Shown here: positions 11,901 to 21,235 of the stretch, piece by piece
How the letters are laid out: each line of letters opens with the position of its first letter
Position numbering within the stretch: the first letter of the stretch is position 1
Assembly: GCA_003996215.1 (NCBI GenBank)
Contig: QJPP01007218.1
Coordinates: 124,001 to 188,000 of the forward strand
Source: Jaltomata sinuosa
Lineage: Eukaryota; Streptophyta; Magnoliopsida; Solanales; Solanaceae
DNA length: 64,000 bases
Reading direction: 5' to 3'
Translations under genes and position numbers: made by a program
Notes under the pieces: model-generated
Told to the model about the DNA's origin: nothing
Databases searched by the model: none
The model's input: only the letters and a program-made list of their open reading frames with translations

Positions 11901-14900
11901 TTTCAGTTCTTTGTTTTGCTTTCAAGAAAGTCAAGAAAGCTGGCCTTACTTTGCCGTATTCAACATGAAGATATATAAAACGGATTATTGTCTCTTGTTG
12001 ATCTGAAGTCATGAACTATTGGGGCCACCTGCTATCATTTGAGATGTTAGCTTTTTTTGATGAAGTATTATTTGAGATGTTAATTACCAAAACCATGTGA
12101 AATTATGACACCACTTTAATTACTAAAACCATGTGAAATTATGACACCACTTTAATTACCAAAACCACGTGAAATTATGACACCACTCATATGTAGAAAA
12201 ATCTCCAGGTTCAAGGAATCCCTAATTTGTCTTAAATGATAAACTATTGAAAACCAGAACTTGATGAAGCCAAATACAGCCAAATGAATATCGAGGCTTC
12301 ATATTCTGATCCTACTTGTTTGTGATGGAGGTGTTGTTCTTATTGCATACATTGACAAAAGCTTATTGTTTATGTTCACTTAAAACAACCCGATATGTAA
12401 CAACTTGTTGGATGTACAAATTATTAGACATGACATGACACATCTTCAGCTCACCGAGGGCGTGTCCTAGATAGGAAAGCATGGAGGTCGAGGATTGGGT
12501 AGAGGGTTAGAGTACGTAGTCAAGCGGTTTCTCTCTTTCCAGTGGGTGAGCATGGTTCTAGCTTAGAGCACCTTGTGTGTTCCCTCTTCTACTTATAAGT
12601 ATCATTACCATTAGTCTCTTATTATCTTATTCTCCAATGGTATTACTACTGTTGTTTCTTTACTTGGGGTTATCTTTACTATTTTTGTTGTCAATACTTT
12701 TCTTTTCTATAGTATTTTCATCATAGCTTTTATTCTTGTATTTGTCAAACCTGTTTTGGTATACGCTTTTCTTGAGTCGAGGGTCTATGGGAAACAACCT
12801 CTCTACCTCACACAAGGTAGGGTTAAGGTCTGCGTACACCGCACCCTCCCCAAACCCCACTTGTGGGATCTCACTGTGTATGTTGTGGTTGATTTGCTCA
12901 AAATAAGGACCACTTGAAACCTAAGTGGAGCTCAAGCTGGTTGAAAGTGTACTCATGAAGTTATCATCCTTGTCCCTTTTTGTAGTTGAATCAAGTGGGA
13001 CAAAGAGACCATGTCTACCATACAAAATGCATTATTCAAATGTATGGTTCATTAAAATAATGTGGAAGTTGTGATCCTTAGTACTATGTCAAAGTTGTTG
13101 GCTCCAGGAGAAAGTTAGGTGATGAATACAGCATGTCTACTTAGTCAATCCTCTAGTTTCAAGTTTCCCTTATTTTAGACTTTTTATCACAAAGACCTGT
13201 TTATATATTTTCTTATTTTATTTATAAATAAACCATTCTTTTCATATGGTTAAAATGTGGAACTTGTAGATGCATTTAGAGATATCATCATTGTCTCTGT
13301 TTATAGGGAGGTCTTGGTTTTTCCCATGATGATTTGCCATTAATGATGGTTATTTGTCAAGAAACCCTACGATGGGAATTTATTTCCTTTACTAATGGAT
13401 ATATACATTAAAAAGGTAAATATATTTCTTCTACGCCCTTGCTTTACAGTATGGGGACACTTGGATTCATTGATTGCAATATACAATATTCTAATATTTA
13501 ACCATTATGTGAGGTACCTTCTTAATAGGTGACTTGGCAGAGAAAATGTTATTAATTTTTGGGAAGCGCGTGGGAAGAAAAAAATACACTAAACATGGTC
13601 CGAACTATACATTTGTGATGCAATTAGTTATACTTAATTAAGTTTTTCTTAATTTTTTTTTTCATTTTAGATTTTCTTTTTCCTTTTCCCCCCTTTTTTC
13701 GTTTCTCTTTCTTCTTCTTTTCTACCCTTTCTCTTTCTTTCTTTCCAGAATTTATCCCAACGCCATATCCAATTCCTCCATGCCATTCTCCTTTTCTTTC
13801 TTTTTGTTCTGAAAAATAAATTTGCTTGATGAGTTTAATATTACACATATCAAAATAAAGATAAAATTTATTTTATAGGCAGATTATATGTGGGTTTGGT
13901 TGGCCAGAAAAGTTGTTCGTCGACGCCATTTTTTCCGATGAAGTTCCACCTATATGTTTTTACAACACTTCCCTCAGATCTTCCCCTTTCTTAATCGAAA
14001 TTCAAGATCCAAAACTTGAGATTGAAATCGGCCCACTCTCACCGGAAAATTTGAATTCTGGCGATTTCTCTTTCTGTTATACGATTGTCTATCTCATCTA
14101 TGACCTATCTTGTTGAAACTTGAGAAGGCCTTTGATATATGAGCGGGATGTGTGTGTGTGTTGTGGATCTGAAATTGAAAGAAGTTCCTCCATGAACGTG
14201 CTGCAATAGATTGGATGCACTACTCCGGTATCTTTAAGTGATCATAAGCAATCAAGATATAATGCTCTCTGATTTTTCTGAATTGTGCGAGGTTTAATTG
14301 TTAGAATGGGATGCTTATCAAGAAGATAAGACTGACAAAGGAAAATGTGTATGGTCTGATGCATCTATGCAGCCATTCTAATAAAGTTTAGTGGATCAAA
14401 TGTGCTCCTGTGCTTTATTTGTGCTCTTCAAAATGATTTGTGAGCCTTTACCCTCCTTCTAACTTACTGACTAATATGTCTTTGATTGCAGTTTTGGCAA
14501 TTGTACTGGTGGGATTGCTTTATGGTTTCTTCATAGCAATAATTTGTGGACAGAGAATTAGTGAACGCCATTATCACGTCCTTGCCAAAAAAGAACTCAC
14601 GAAGGTGTTGCATCTACTGCTAAGACACAGAAATGCTGATGATGCATTGACTTTGGCAATATTTTGTTTGTGCCCTGTCCCTTTCACCTTTAATAATAAG
14701 GGGTTGTTTGATTTATGGCCTAGTTATACGAGAATTATGGTGCCGGGATTATTTATACGGTGAATAACAATGCAAGGATTAATGGGGTGAATAATGATGT
14801 AGGAATAGTAATGCGATGAATAAAGATACATGGATTGTTTATGTAGTTAGATGCTCATATCCATTTGTGCTTATCCAGCTATTCATATTCTACATTCTAT

Positions 14901-15265
14901 ATACATAGATTCTTGTATAAGTTAAACCGAAATTTGTAATGTATAGTTGGTTTCTGGTTTCAAACTCTGCATGCTGCATAGCTCATATAATATTTGTACT
15001 GATACAATATTTGGTTTCCGGTACTAAATGTTGTATAGATTTTATATCGGAAACCAAATGTTGTATAAGTGATATGGAATTTTATATGGAGATCAGATTT
15101 TCATATATTGCAAAACCAAAGGACCCCCACATGTTTAATTTGTTTACACTTTTATTGCTGTATTGACAGGAATATGTGGTAGAAGATCGGGAAAGGTTAA
15201 CGAAAGACATCCCAGAACTTGATCCTAACCACGTTACAGAGCTAAGAATGCTGGGCCTCTATTGA
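5916..15265 (+). CDS. Membrane-anchored RING-CH (RINGv, MARCH-type) E3 ubiquitin ligase
   Basis: Six coding exons: 5916-6141, 6292-6377, 7273-7419, 11303-11405, 14492-14604 and 15170-15265, giving 256 residues with all phases matching and GT-AG at each junction. The RINGv domain (about residues 65-115) has the C4HC3 pattern: CRICLDNEG, then CHC, HRSCLDNW and HCTEC. It should bind two zincs and recruit an E2, transferring ubiquitin to membrane substrates. Two hydrophobic segments follow: HAFIFLIVQLIVAFLGVLVY and a second starting VLAIVLVGLLYGFF, consistent with a two-pass membrane protein. The acidic N-terminal ~60 residues look disordered. The ATG at 5916 is the first in frame; no earlier in-frame ATG is open. 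The third intron (3.9 kb) holds an antisense L1, and the fourth (3.1 kb) an RTE tail and a tandem repeat. The substrate is unknown. Plant homologues are annotated only as RING/FYVE/PHD superfamily proteins. Confidence 0.88.
8622..10918. mobile_element. Short degenerate DNA element split by the L1 insertion
   Basis: The two halves, 8622-8704 and 10847-10918, join into a ~150-bp element. One end reads GTGGTGAAGCCAGGATTTTC and the other CCCCTAGCTCCGCCCATG. These are imperfect inverted ends of the same GGCGGAGCTAGG family seen better preserved at 16106-16334. The L1 (8705-10834) inserted into it, so it is the older element. Confidence 0.55.
8705..10834 (-). pseudogene. 5'-truncated L1-type LINE, antisense in the RING-CH gene intron
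   Basis: Reading leftwards, the reverse transcriptase begins inside the palm region (GHQMAFLKGRQILDA at about 10810), with catalytic FYADDALIF near 10380 and the thumb region. It continues to a zf-RVT zinc-binding C-terminal domain (CFAWLVCRKACLTHEALQKR ... DHLFLHC) ending near 8862. An A-run lies at 8705-8712. Target duplications CATCCACTATAT lie at 8693-8704 and 10835-10846, so the endonuclease, ORF1 and first part of RT never arrived. A single in-frame TAA near 9353 splits RT from zf-RVT. The element is immobile. It is a relatively young insertion, since the ORF is otherwise open and the duplications are perfect. Confidence 0.88.
12081..12188. repeat. Three tandem copies of a ~37-bp unit
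   Basis: The unit AATTACCAAAACCATGTGAA plus ATTATGACACCACTTT occurs three times in a row with one or two differences per copy. It lies in the fourth intron of the RING-CH gene. No function is visible. Confidence 0.85.
12440..12893 (+). mobile_element. RTE-type LINE 3' end
   Basis: The segment begins with the degenerate RTE ORF C-terminus (GATAGGAAAGCATGGAGGTC encodes DRKAWRS). It ends with the typical 3' tail: GAGGGTCTATGGGAAACAAC, CAAGGTAGGGTTAAGGTCTG, CCCTCCCCAAACCCCACTTG, then a TTGTGG-type end. It lies in the fourth intron of the RING-CH gene. The same tail recurs at 15.7, 16.2 and 37.8 kb. Confidence 0.8.
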
Positions 15266-15679
15266 GATTCATGGCGATCTAGGTCGGTACTCTAGCTGCA
15301 ATGACATCCGATATTTATATGCTGAGATTACACATTAAATTTTGGTCATATTGACATGTTTGGTTGCATAAAATTATGCTGCTCCACCCTTTCACGGTAT
15401 CAAGAACAAGGACTACAAAGCTAATCTGGAAAAGAAAATTTCTGAACTGATGCTGAGAAGCTTGTTTAGTTATGAGTTTCAATGTTTCGGTTCAAATTAT
15501 TTAAAGAAAGTCTAAGTAATTTAAGTCATATTAGATTAGAGAATTATACGGTTAGACCTCTCTAGAACAACATCCTTATATGACAATACTTCACTATAAA
15601 AGCCAATTTTTTCTAGGAATCGGTTTTTTATGTTATATTTTACCTCTAAAACAATTGTTTACCTATAACAGCAACAATC

Positions 15680-16430
15680 ACATCATACCCAGTATAATCC
15701 CACAAGGTAGGGTTTGGGGAGGGTAAGAGTATACACAGACCTTACCCCTACCTTGTAAGGGTAGGGGGTTGTTTCCGATAGACCCTCGGCTCAAGAAGAG
15801 ATGAAAAATAAGCAGTAACAACAACAAGATAATAAGATAAACGAAATGGAAGAAACAAACAAGTAATACTAAAGATTTAAGAAAAATAAGGAAACTAACA
15901 CTCCTGGACGGAAAAGAAGAACGCTCCGCAACCTACTATCCCTCTACCCTGATACTCGACCTCCACACCCTCCTATCAAGTGTCCTGTCCTTGGTAAGCT
16001 GAAGATGCGACATGTCCTGCCTAATCACCTCTCCCCAAGACTTCTTAGGCTTACCTTTCCCTCTCCTCAGGTTCACCACGTTCAACCTCTCACACCTCAT
16101 CGACAGGGGCGGAGCTAGGTAAGGCCGAGGGGGTTCATTTGAACCCCTTTCGATGAAAAACTTCATCTGAGGTAAAGGTACGGTCTGCATACATTCTACC
16201 CTCCCCAGACCCCACTTTGTGGGAATACACCGGGTATGTTGTTGTTGTAGTAAATGTTGAACCCTTTTCTGCTTCTTCATGTGTTTATTTTTTCATATAT
16301 TGAACCCCTTCAGTCAATATTCTAGCTCCGCCATAATCAGTGGGACCTCTGCGCATCTCCTCGGCACATGTTCGAACCATCTCAACCTCTCTTTCCGCAT
16401 CTTCTCCACCACAGGGGCCACACCCTCCAT
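15680..16430 (-). pseudogene. RTE LINE fragment, interrupted by a MITE
   Basis: On the minus strand, 16336-16430 encodes an RTE C-terminal stretch (RKERLRWFEHVPRRCAEVPL). After the 229-bp MITE the frame resumes (MRCERLNVVNLRRGKGKPKK, then SWGEVIRQDM and DRRVWRSSIRVEG) and stops near 15936. The 3' tail CCCTCCCCAAACCC-type sequence runs to about 15680. It lies downstream of the RING-CH gene stop codon (15265). The stretch 15266-15680 holds probable 3' UTR and nothing else recognised. Confidence 0.8.
16106..16334. mobile_element. MITE with GGCGGAGCTAG inverted ends, carrying an RTE tail
   Basis: Terminal inverted repeats GGCGGAGCTAG (16108-16118) and CTAGCTCCGCC (16322-16332) bound about 229 bp. 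The flanking RTE reading frame continues on either side, which defines the insertion. Inside, 16176-16252 is a plus-strand RTE 3' tail (TACCCTCCCCAGACCCCACT), so three insertion events are stacked here. Confidence 0.72.
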
Positions 16431-16436
16431 GGGTAA

Positions 16437-16675
16437 TGCGAGGAGAGCTTTTGAAGTAGTAGAATCGAGTTTCTCTCAGATGAGGAGTGACCTCCGTTCC
16501 CTTATTTTCTTTTGGTGCACAGAAAAAGTTCCTTTTGATTCTTTATATATGATTGAGTGGAGTTTGTAGAGAACCATTTCTCTTTGTAGATTCCTTACCT
16601 TTTGGTATACCCCCTGTATACGACCAGTTTGCCCTTGTTTATGAATGAAAAGATATTTACTTGATAAATTTTTTT
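16437..16675 (+). mobile_element. L1 LINE 3' fragment
   Basis: It encodes the tail of a zf-RVT domain (RRAFEVVESSFSQMRSDLRS then LIFFWC). An L1 3' UTR follows (TTTTGGTATACCCCCTGTAT, CTTGTTTATGAATGAAAAG) and ends at the ACTTGATAAATTTTTTTT tail. It is a 5'-truncated dead copy. Confidence 0.78.
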
Positions 16676-16814
16676 TAGAATTTCTAAGTTAATTAATAGA
16701 CCTAGCATCTTGGTCAAATATTTTGAAAATTTAATACATTACACCATTTTTGACAAATAATATTTTTTGCTACATACTTTGGTAATGAAAAACTTCTTCA
16801 TTGAAAGATTAGGG

Positions 16815-17940
16815 CATATTTGTATTCCATTAGACAAAAGTTTTTCATCTTGCAAGGGTCAAAATTTACTATTGACGGAGCTGAGAACCGGGTTAGAACA
16901 GTGGAAGGTGACTCAGAACACTTTTCGGTCATGATGGGGTTGCACCAAGGATCAACACTTAGTTCTTTCCTATTTGCCTTAGTGATGGACGAATTGAGAC
17001 GAAATATTCAAGGGGAGGTGTTGTGGTGTATGCTATTCGTATATGACATAGTACTGATTGATGAAACGCGTGGTGGAGTTAACGATAAGCTGAAAATTTG
17101 ACGACAGGCTCGGACTAAGACAGAGTACTTGAAGTGCAAGTCTTGTGATGTGACACATTAGGTGGAGGTGGAAGTGAAGAACGATTTCCAAGTAGTAGTA
17201 TTGAAAGCACTAATACAGTGCTGAAGCCATATTTATAGAGAAAAATCACCACAACCAAACAAAAGCCTAGAAACAATTACAGTTGCCCTATCAAATCCAT
17301 TCAAAAAAAAACCTCCTCAAAAGCATTCTTTACACCAAAAGTGGAACAAGCACTTCATCTTAATATCCTGCATATGACTGCCCCTATCTTCAAACTCCGG
17401 AGTTTCTCTCTTTCCAAACTGTCCCCTGTATGCAAGCAGGAACCAATCTCCACCATTTTTTCTGTCTAACTATACCTCCTAAACTGTTTCAGCCCTTAAG
17501 AAATCCGCGTGTTTGCAGGCATACACTATTTGATCCGCCACCAAATTAAGAAAGAGCTGTCACAATTGATAAGTAAAAGAACAATGAAGAAACAAATGGC
17601 TATTAGTTTGTGTGACTCACAGTCGAAACATCTGGAACATAAATGGAATCCTCTTCTTCTCAACCTTTCTTGAGTCAAAACTGTCTTTCTAGCTACCAAC
17701 CAGGTGAAACACAAAACCTTTGTAGGAGCATTAGTCTTCCAAATAAACTAACATGGCCTAAAATGTAAATTCTACAGAGTGGTGGTTAGATTTATGGGGC
17801 AAGAGTGTTGACCAGTCAAGAACACCCACGTTCAAAAGATGAATGTAGCCGAGATGAGGATGCTCAAATGGATGTGTGGTCATACTAGGAAAGATAAGGA
17901 TGCTCAGATGGATGTGTGGTCATACTAGGAAAGATATGAT
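16815..17940 (+). pseudogene. RTE reverse transcriptase relic split by an L1 fragment
   Basis: The frame 16820-17101 encodes an RTE RT core: NRVRTVEGDSEHFSVMMGLH, QGSTLSSFLFALVMDELRR, then a decayed catalytic box (FVYDIVLIDETRGGV, where an aspartate-aspartate pair is expected). After the inserted segment at 17221-17768 the frame resumes with KFYRVVVRF and VQKMNVAEMRMLKWMCGHTR. A ~38-bp stretch around ATGTGTGGTCATACTAGGAA is tandemly duplicated at about 17858-17935. It is inactive: catalytic residue lost, stops present. Confidence 0.8.
17221..17768 (-). mobile_element. L1 fragment inserted in the RTE relic
   Basis: The minus strand near 17526-17714 encodes a zf-RVT piece (CFTWLVARKTVLTQERLRRR, GFHLCSRC). 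The plus strand toward 17300 carries the complement of the FWC-type C-terminus. The RTE frame on both sides shows that this is an insertion. Its ends are approximate. Confidence 0.68.
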
Positions 17941-19370
17941 TGTGAAAAATTAGATCTTTCTTTTGCTACAACTTTTTTGTCCATAATGGTCAAATACAAC
18001 TTAAATGTTATAGAGATTTTAAGTGATTTGGAATCCCAAAATAGCAAATGTTATGTTTAGATGAAGTGTGGTCTGCATTTCGTAAATTATAAGAGGGATA
18101 CAACTGAGATAATACTACAAGCGTTTTGTCACCACACAGCCCACATGCATGCTTGTTTATGAGAAAACAGATGACATATCATAATTGCAGAGTTCTGTTT
18201 CATATATAAATTTTTTCTTGCTATTTTTGGTACTATTTAAACAGTTTTTGTTTTTGTATCCAATGCAGCAATTACCTCACTCAATGGATTACATAAAGCT
18301 ATAGCTTAAGCGGGAGAATGGTTATGCTGCCAAAAGATTGAAGCCAATAGAGTGTACTAAATCAAGAGGGGTGCAGATTCTCTTTGTAGTTTACAAACAT
18401 CCAAACATTTGTTAGGTCAAACATTCAAAATTGATTTGTTTTGAAAAGTGAGGCTTGCCAAAAAGAGCTTCAGAAAAATTGTTTTCTGTAATTGTTTTCG
18501 TGTTTGGCCAAATTATTTGAGAAGCGCCTTTGAGCATCAAATTATGAAAAGGTAAGTTAGATAAATGATTTGAAATATTTAGATTTTGTTTCAAGTTTTT
18601 TCAATAATCTCTAAATTAATCAATAAAACATAATATCATAGAGGTGTAGTATGATCATAAATGTATACATTGTCATTTATGTATTGGATTAAATTGCTCA
18701 AGCAATTTACCACATAAGATACTGCAAAGTTACATTACTTATTATGTATAAGTGAATATCCAATTAACTTCCAAACACGGGGTAAACACACAAAAATTTG
18801 AAAGTGAACTGAGTTGATAATAATATTTAAAAGTTATAAAACAATTGAAAAGCAACACCATATACTACAGAACTCCAAATTACATAGCAAGAGTGGTAGA
18901 TCACAAGTAATATTTACAAGATTCAATAAAAAATTGTATACTGAAACGTAACTCTAGAAAAAGTAAATGAAAATGTTATACAAATTCAAAGATGAGATAA
19001 GTAACCATAAAACATTACTCTATTTAATAACTTGTGTATGTAGAGATCGTTGCATCAAAACTTGAAGTGGCAGAATTTGGTAAACCTGCAAGCAGAAGAT
19101 ATAACAGGCAATATGAAACTACAATGTTGTTGAAAATATTCAGCATGACTTGAATTGATAAGAGCAATAATTGCTTTAGATTATAATGCAGATAAAAAAT
19201 ACAATAATGCAGAAGTAACTACCTAACTCTCAATTAAAAGTTGATGAGAAGATGCATGCTGGCTAGTTCTAAGTTTTTCAATTTCATTCAGCAAAAAAAA
19301 ATGCTTATAGAGATTGCTTTACTTTAGAAGCACTGCAATTAGAATTGATTTAGACCAAATGGATGTCATA
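17941..19370. other. No gene recognised
   Basis: AT-rich sequence without a supported coding frame. A MITE-like segment may lie at about 18400-18620 (CGTGTTTGGCCAAATTATTT), but I could not pair its ends. The right part is downstream of the snoRNA cluster and may include the end of that transcript. Confidence 0.5.
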
Positions 19371-19451
19371 ATATGTCATGTCAGATCACAAGCATTCATC
19401 ATAAAGTATCAGACAGGGATAACTGTGAATTGCTTATCTCATCATACATAT
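19371..19451 (-). ncRNA. Box C/D snoRNA, second copy with the 25S ACAGGGATAAC guide (snoR38-like)
   Basis: Minus-strand order: stem ATATGT, C box ATGATGA (19445-19439), guide ACAGTTATCCCTGT, D' box CTGA (19412-19409), C' box ATGATGA (19402-19396), D box CTGA (19384-19381), and stem ACATAT (19376-19371). The guide pairs over 13 bases with the conserved 25S rRNA segment ACAGGGATAACTG in the peptidyl-transferase region. The base fifth from the D' box is the second G of GGG, the predicted 2'-O-methylation site. The family (SNORD38/snoR38) is assigned from memory of that target and less certain than the C/D call. Confidence 0.75.
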
Positions 19452-19479
19452 CTTGAAAAAGACTTTCATAAGATACACT

Positions 19480-19544
19480 AAAGTATCAGATAGAATCATG
19501 AATAACCGGTTTGGGTAAAGCACAAATGATGAATCATCAAGTGT
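19480..19544 (-). ncRNA. Possible box C/D snoRNA (weak)
   Basis: C-like box TTGATGA (19540-19534), D box CTGA (19489-19486) and a possible C' ATGATTC. ACACT beside the C box can pair with AGTGT several bases beyond the D box. Position and spacing fit the series of snoRNAs on this strand. I did not recognise an rRNA target for either guide, and the C box deviates at its first base. Confidence 0.35.
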
Positions 19545-19606
19545 TGATGGTGATTAATTCATGATCAATAGAATGGATGAAAATAAGCATACTCAATACA
19601 AGAGAG

Positions 19607-19698
19607 GAAGCATCAGATCTTCCTATTAAGATGAGGATCATAATACTCAATAACATGTATTATGAGTATTCATCTCCGAAAAACACATCATCTGCTTC
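19607..19698 (-). ncRNA. Box C/D snoRNA with GAAGC/GCTTC terminal stem
   Basis: The terminal stem is GAAGC (19698-19694) with GCTTC (19611-19607). The C box is ATGATGT (19691-19685), the D box CTGA (19616-19613), and a C'-like TATGATC is present. An internal hairpin AATACTCA/TGAGTATT separates the halves. The bases before the D box (ATAGGAAGA) pair over nine bases with 25S rRNA TCTTCCTAT in the GGCTCTTCCTATCATTG segment, offset one base from the D box; that target is tentative. Confidence 0.7.
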
Positions 19699-19786
19699 TA
19701 CCTAAGCAAATAAATAAGAAATTTATGGATTTTTGAATTAATAGAAAGCCTGGCCAAAATTGTCAAATAAATTGCAATAGGAAGAA

Positions 19787-19878
19787 TGCCTCAGACCGTC
19801 CTAGTCAATGCCATAATCAACATTGAAGCTAGTCATAAAACTAGCATCTCCGTGGCTATATAGATAGCATCATAGGCA
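19787..19878 (-). ncRNA. Box C/D snoRNA guiding 18S rRNA at ACCGTCCTAGTC
   Basis: The stem TGCC/GGCA encloses C box ATGATGC (19873-19867) and D box CTGA (19794-19791). The 12 bases immediately before the D box, GACTAGGACGGT, are an exact complement of the conserved 18S rRNA segment ACCGTCCTAGTC. The +5 rule predicts methylation of the U in ACCGU. A short hairpin GCTAGT/ACTAGC lies in the middle. The exact, D-box-abutting 12-base match to rRNA is the strongest evidence in the cluster. Confidence 0.85.
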
Positions 19879-19942
19879 ATAAATTCAAAATGTAAAAACT
19901 TAGCTTCAACGAAAAATATTTGAGTAGTGAATAAAAAAGCCA

Positions 19943-20025
19943 TGGGTCAGAAATGAAAGGAAAAGTATCAGCACTGAATAAATCAGACAGGGATAACTGT
20001 ATAATTCCTTTGATCATCATCCCCA
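19943..20025 (-). ncRNA. Box C/D snoRNA, first copy with the 25S ACAGGGATAAC guide (snoR38-like)
   Basis: The stem TGGG (20025-20022) pairs with CCCA (19946-19943). Boxes: C ATGATGA (20020-20014), D' CTGA (19986-19983), C' GTGCTGA (19974-19968, one mismatch), D CTGA (19950-19947). The D' guide ACAGTTATCCCTGT is identical to that of the copy at 19371-19451, while the rest of the two genes has diverged. This suggests an old local duplication in which only the rRNA-pairing part was conserved. Confidence 0.8.
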
Positions 20026-20104
20026 AATCTAGTATTAAACAATTAGAAACGTTAATAGATGCCATGGGAGGTGGTGGAGGGACTGGGAAGGGGATAATGC
20101 TAGA

Positions 20105-20265
20105 TTTAGGGTTGGGCAATGAGAGATATTCAAAGCAATGTATATATAGAGATAATAACGAGGCTGCTGCCTTAGGGTTAGGGTTAGGGTTAGGGTTAAG
20201 GCTTGAGCTTCACAAAAGTGTTGGGCTGAAGCTATTGGGCTCAACCCATTTCAGTCTTATGGGCT
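20105..20265 (-). promoter_or_regulatory. snoRNA-cluster promoter: site II elements, telo-boxes, TATA
   Basis: Reading toward the cluster there are three TGGGCY site II elements (plus-strand TGGGCT at 20260-20265, 20236-20241 and 20222-20227). Four tandem TTAGGG units follow (20172-20199, read as AACCCT on the minus strand), then a TATA box TATATATA (20141-20148), then another telo-box AACCCTAAA (20105-20113). Site II plus telo-box is the known arrangement in plant promoters for ribosomal-protein and snoRNA genes. Transcription probably starts near 20110-20118 and proceeds leftwards through all the snoRNAs. Confidence 0.78.
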
Positions 20266-20699
20266 TTTACCATGGAATTGACCGGACAATGAGCCTGAGG
20301 TGTACATGGACTATGATTTTTGGTTTAGAAAAATACTAGGGTAACTTTAGCCTTATGAACGAGGGTGTACTAAGCCCCTACTTTGATCAAGCTTTGGAAT
20401 AGGTAACTTTCATAAAACCCACATCTTTAGAACTCCATTACTCTTTAATACACTAGTTTATCTAATTACATTTTTTATCACTTTTCATATTTTGGATACA
20501 TGCATATTTCAAGCTGATTATATGTATCTCTAATACATGAACAATTAATTATGAAAATTTTAATTAATCAAATATCTTAATATAAGGCAGAATCAAGGAA
20601 TGTACCTTTGTTTAATTAATTTTATTTTATTACTTTTTAAAAATAATAAATCCATTAATTTCATTAATATAAGATGAAAACATGTATATTTTCACTAAA

Positions 20700-21235
20700 T
20701 TTCTTTGATATATTTATTATCAATTTTATATGGTGTATCTAAATACATATATCTGATATCCAAGATATATGTATTTGGTGTCAAAATACATATATCTGGT
20801 GTCAAAGATGTGCACGGATACATTCATCAAATTTTATTTAGTGTATGCTTATATGTATATAGTATTAATTTCATGTATCTACTTACATGTATTTAGTATT
20901 AATTTCATACACCCGTTTACACATATCCAATATTAATTTGATGTATCTGGTGTTAATGAATGATACACGAATATGTATCTAGTATTAATTTTATATATTT
21001 GTTCATTTGATTCTAATATTAATTTTATATATATGTTTATATGTATCTAGTATTAATATGATGAAAACACAGTCTCCAGTAAGCGATTTAATGTATTTGT
21101 TTATATGTATCCGTTATTAATTTGATGTATCTAGTATTAATTTGATGTATCCAGTATTAATTTCATACATGTATCTAGTATTAAAGTTACCTCGTCAGAA
21201 CATTGATACATGTATCCGTACATAGATACATGCTT
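20700..21235. repeat. Degenerate AT-rich tandem repeat
   Basis: Variants of ATGTATCTAGTATTAATTTG recur irregularly every 20-60 bp across this stretch (for example near 20905, 20970, 21045, 21120 and 21170). No coding signal. The neighbouring 20300-20700 and 21235-21675 segments hold nothing I recognise. Confidence 0.65.

Noticed and set aside
16279..16569. 96-codon plus-strand frame
   Set aside because: A chimera across the MITE end, the antisense of an RTE and an L1 C-terminus; not a gene.
20172..20199. Telomere or interstitial telomere scar
   Set aside because: Only four units, and placed among site II elements, a TATA box and another telo-box upstream of snoRNAs; a promoter explanation fits better.
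19953..20339. 128-codon frame with an LGLGLGLGL stretch
   Set aside because: It is produced by the TTAGGG array in the snoRNA promoter, antisense to the cluster.
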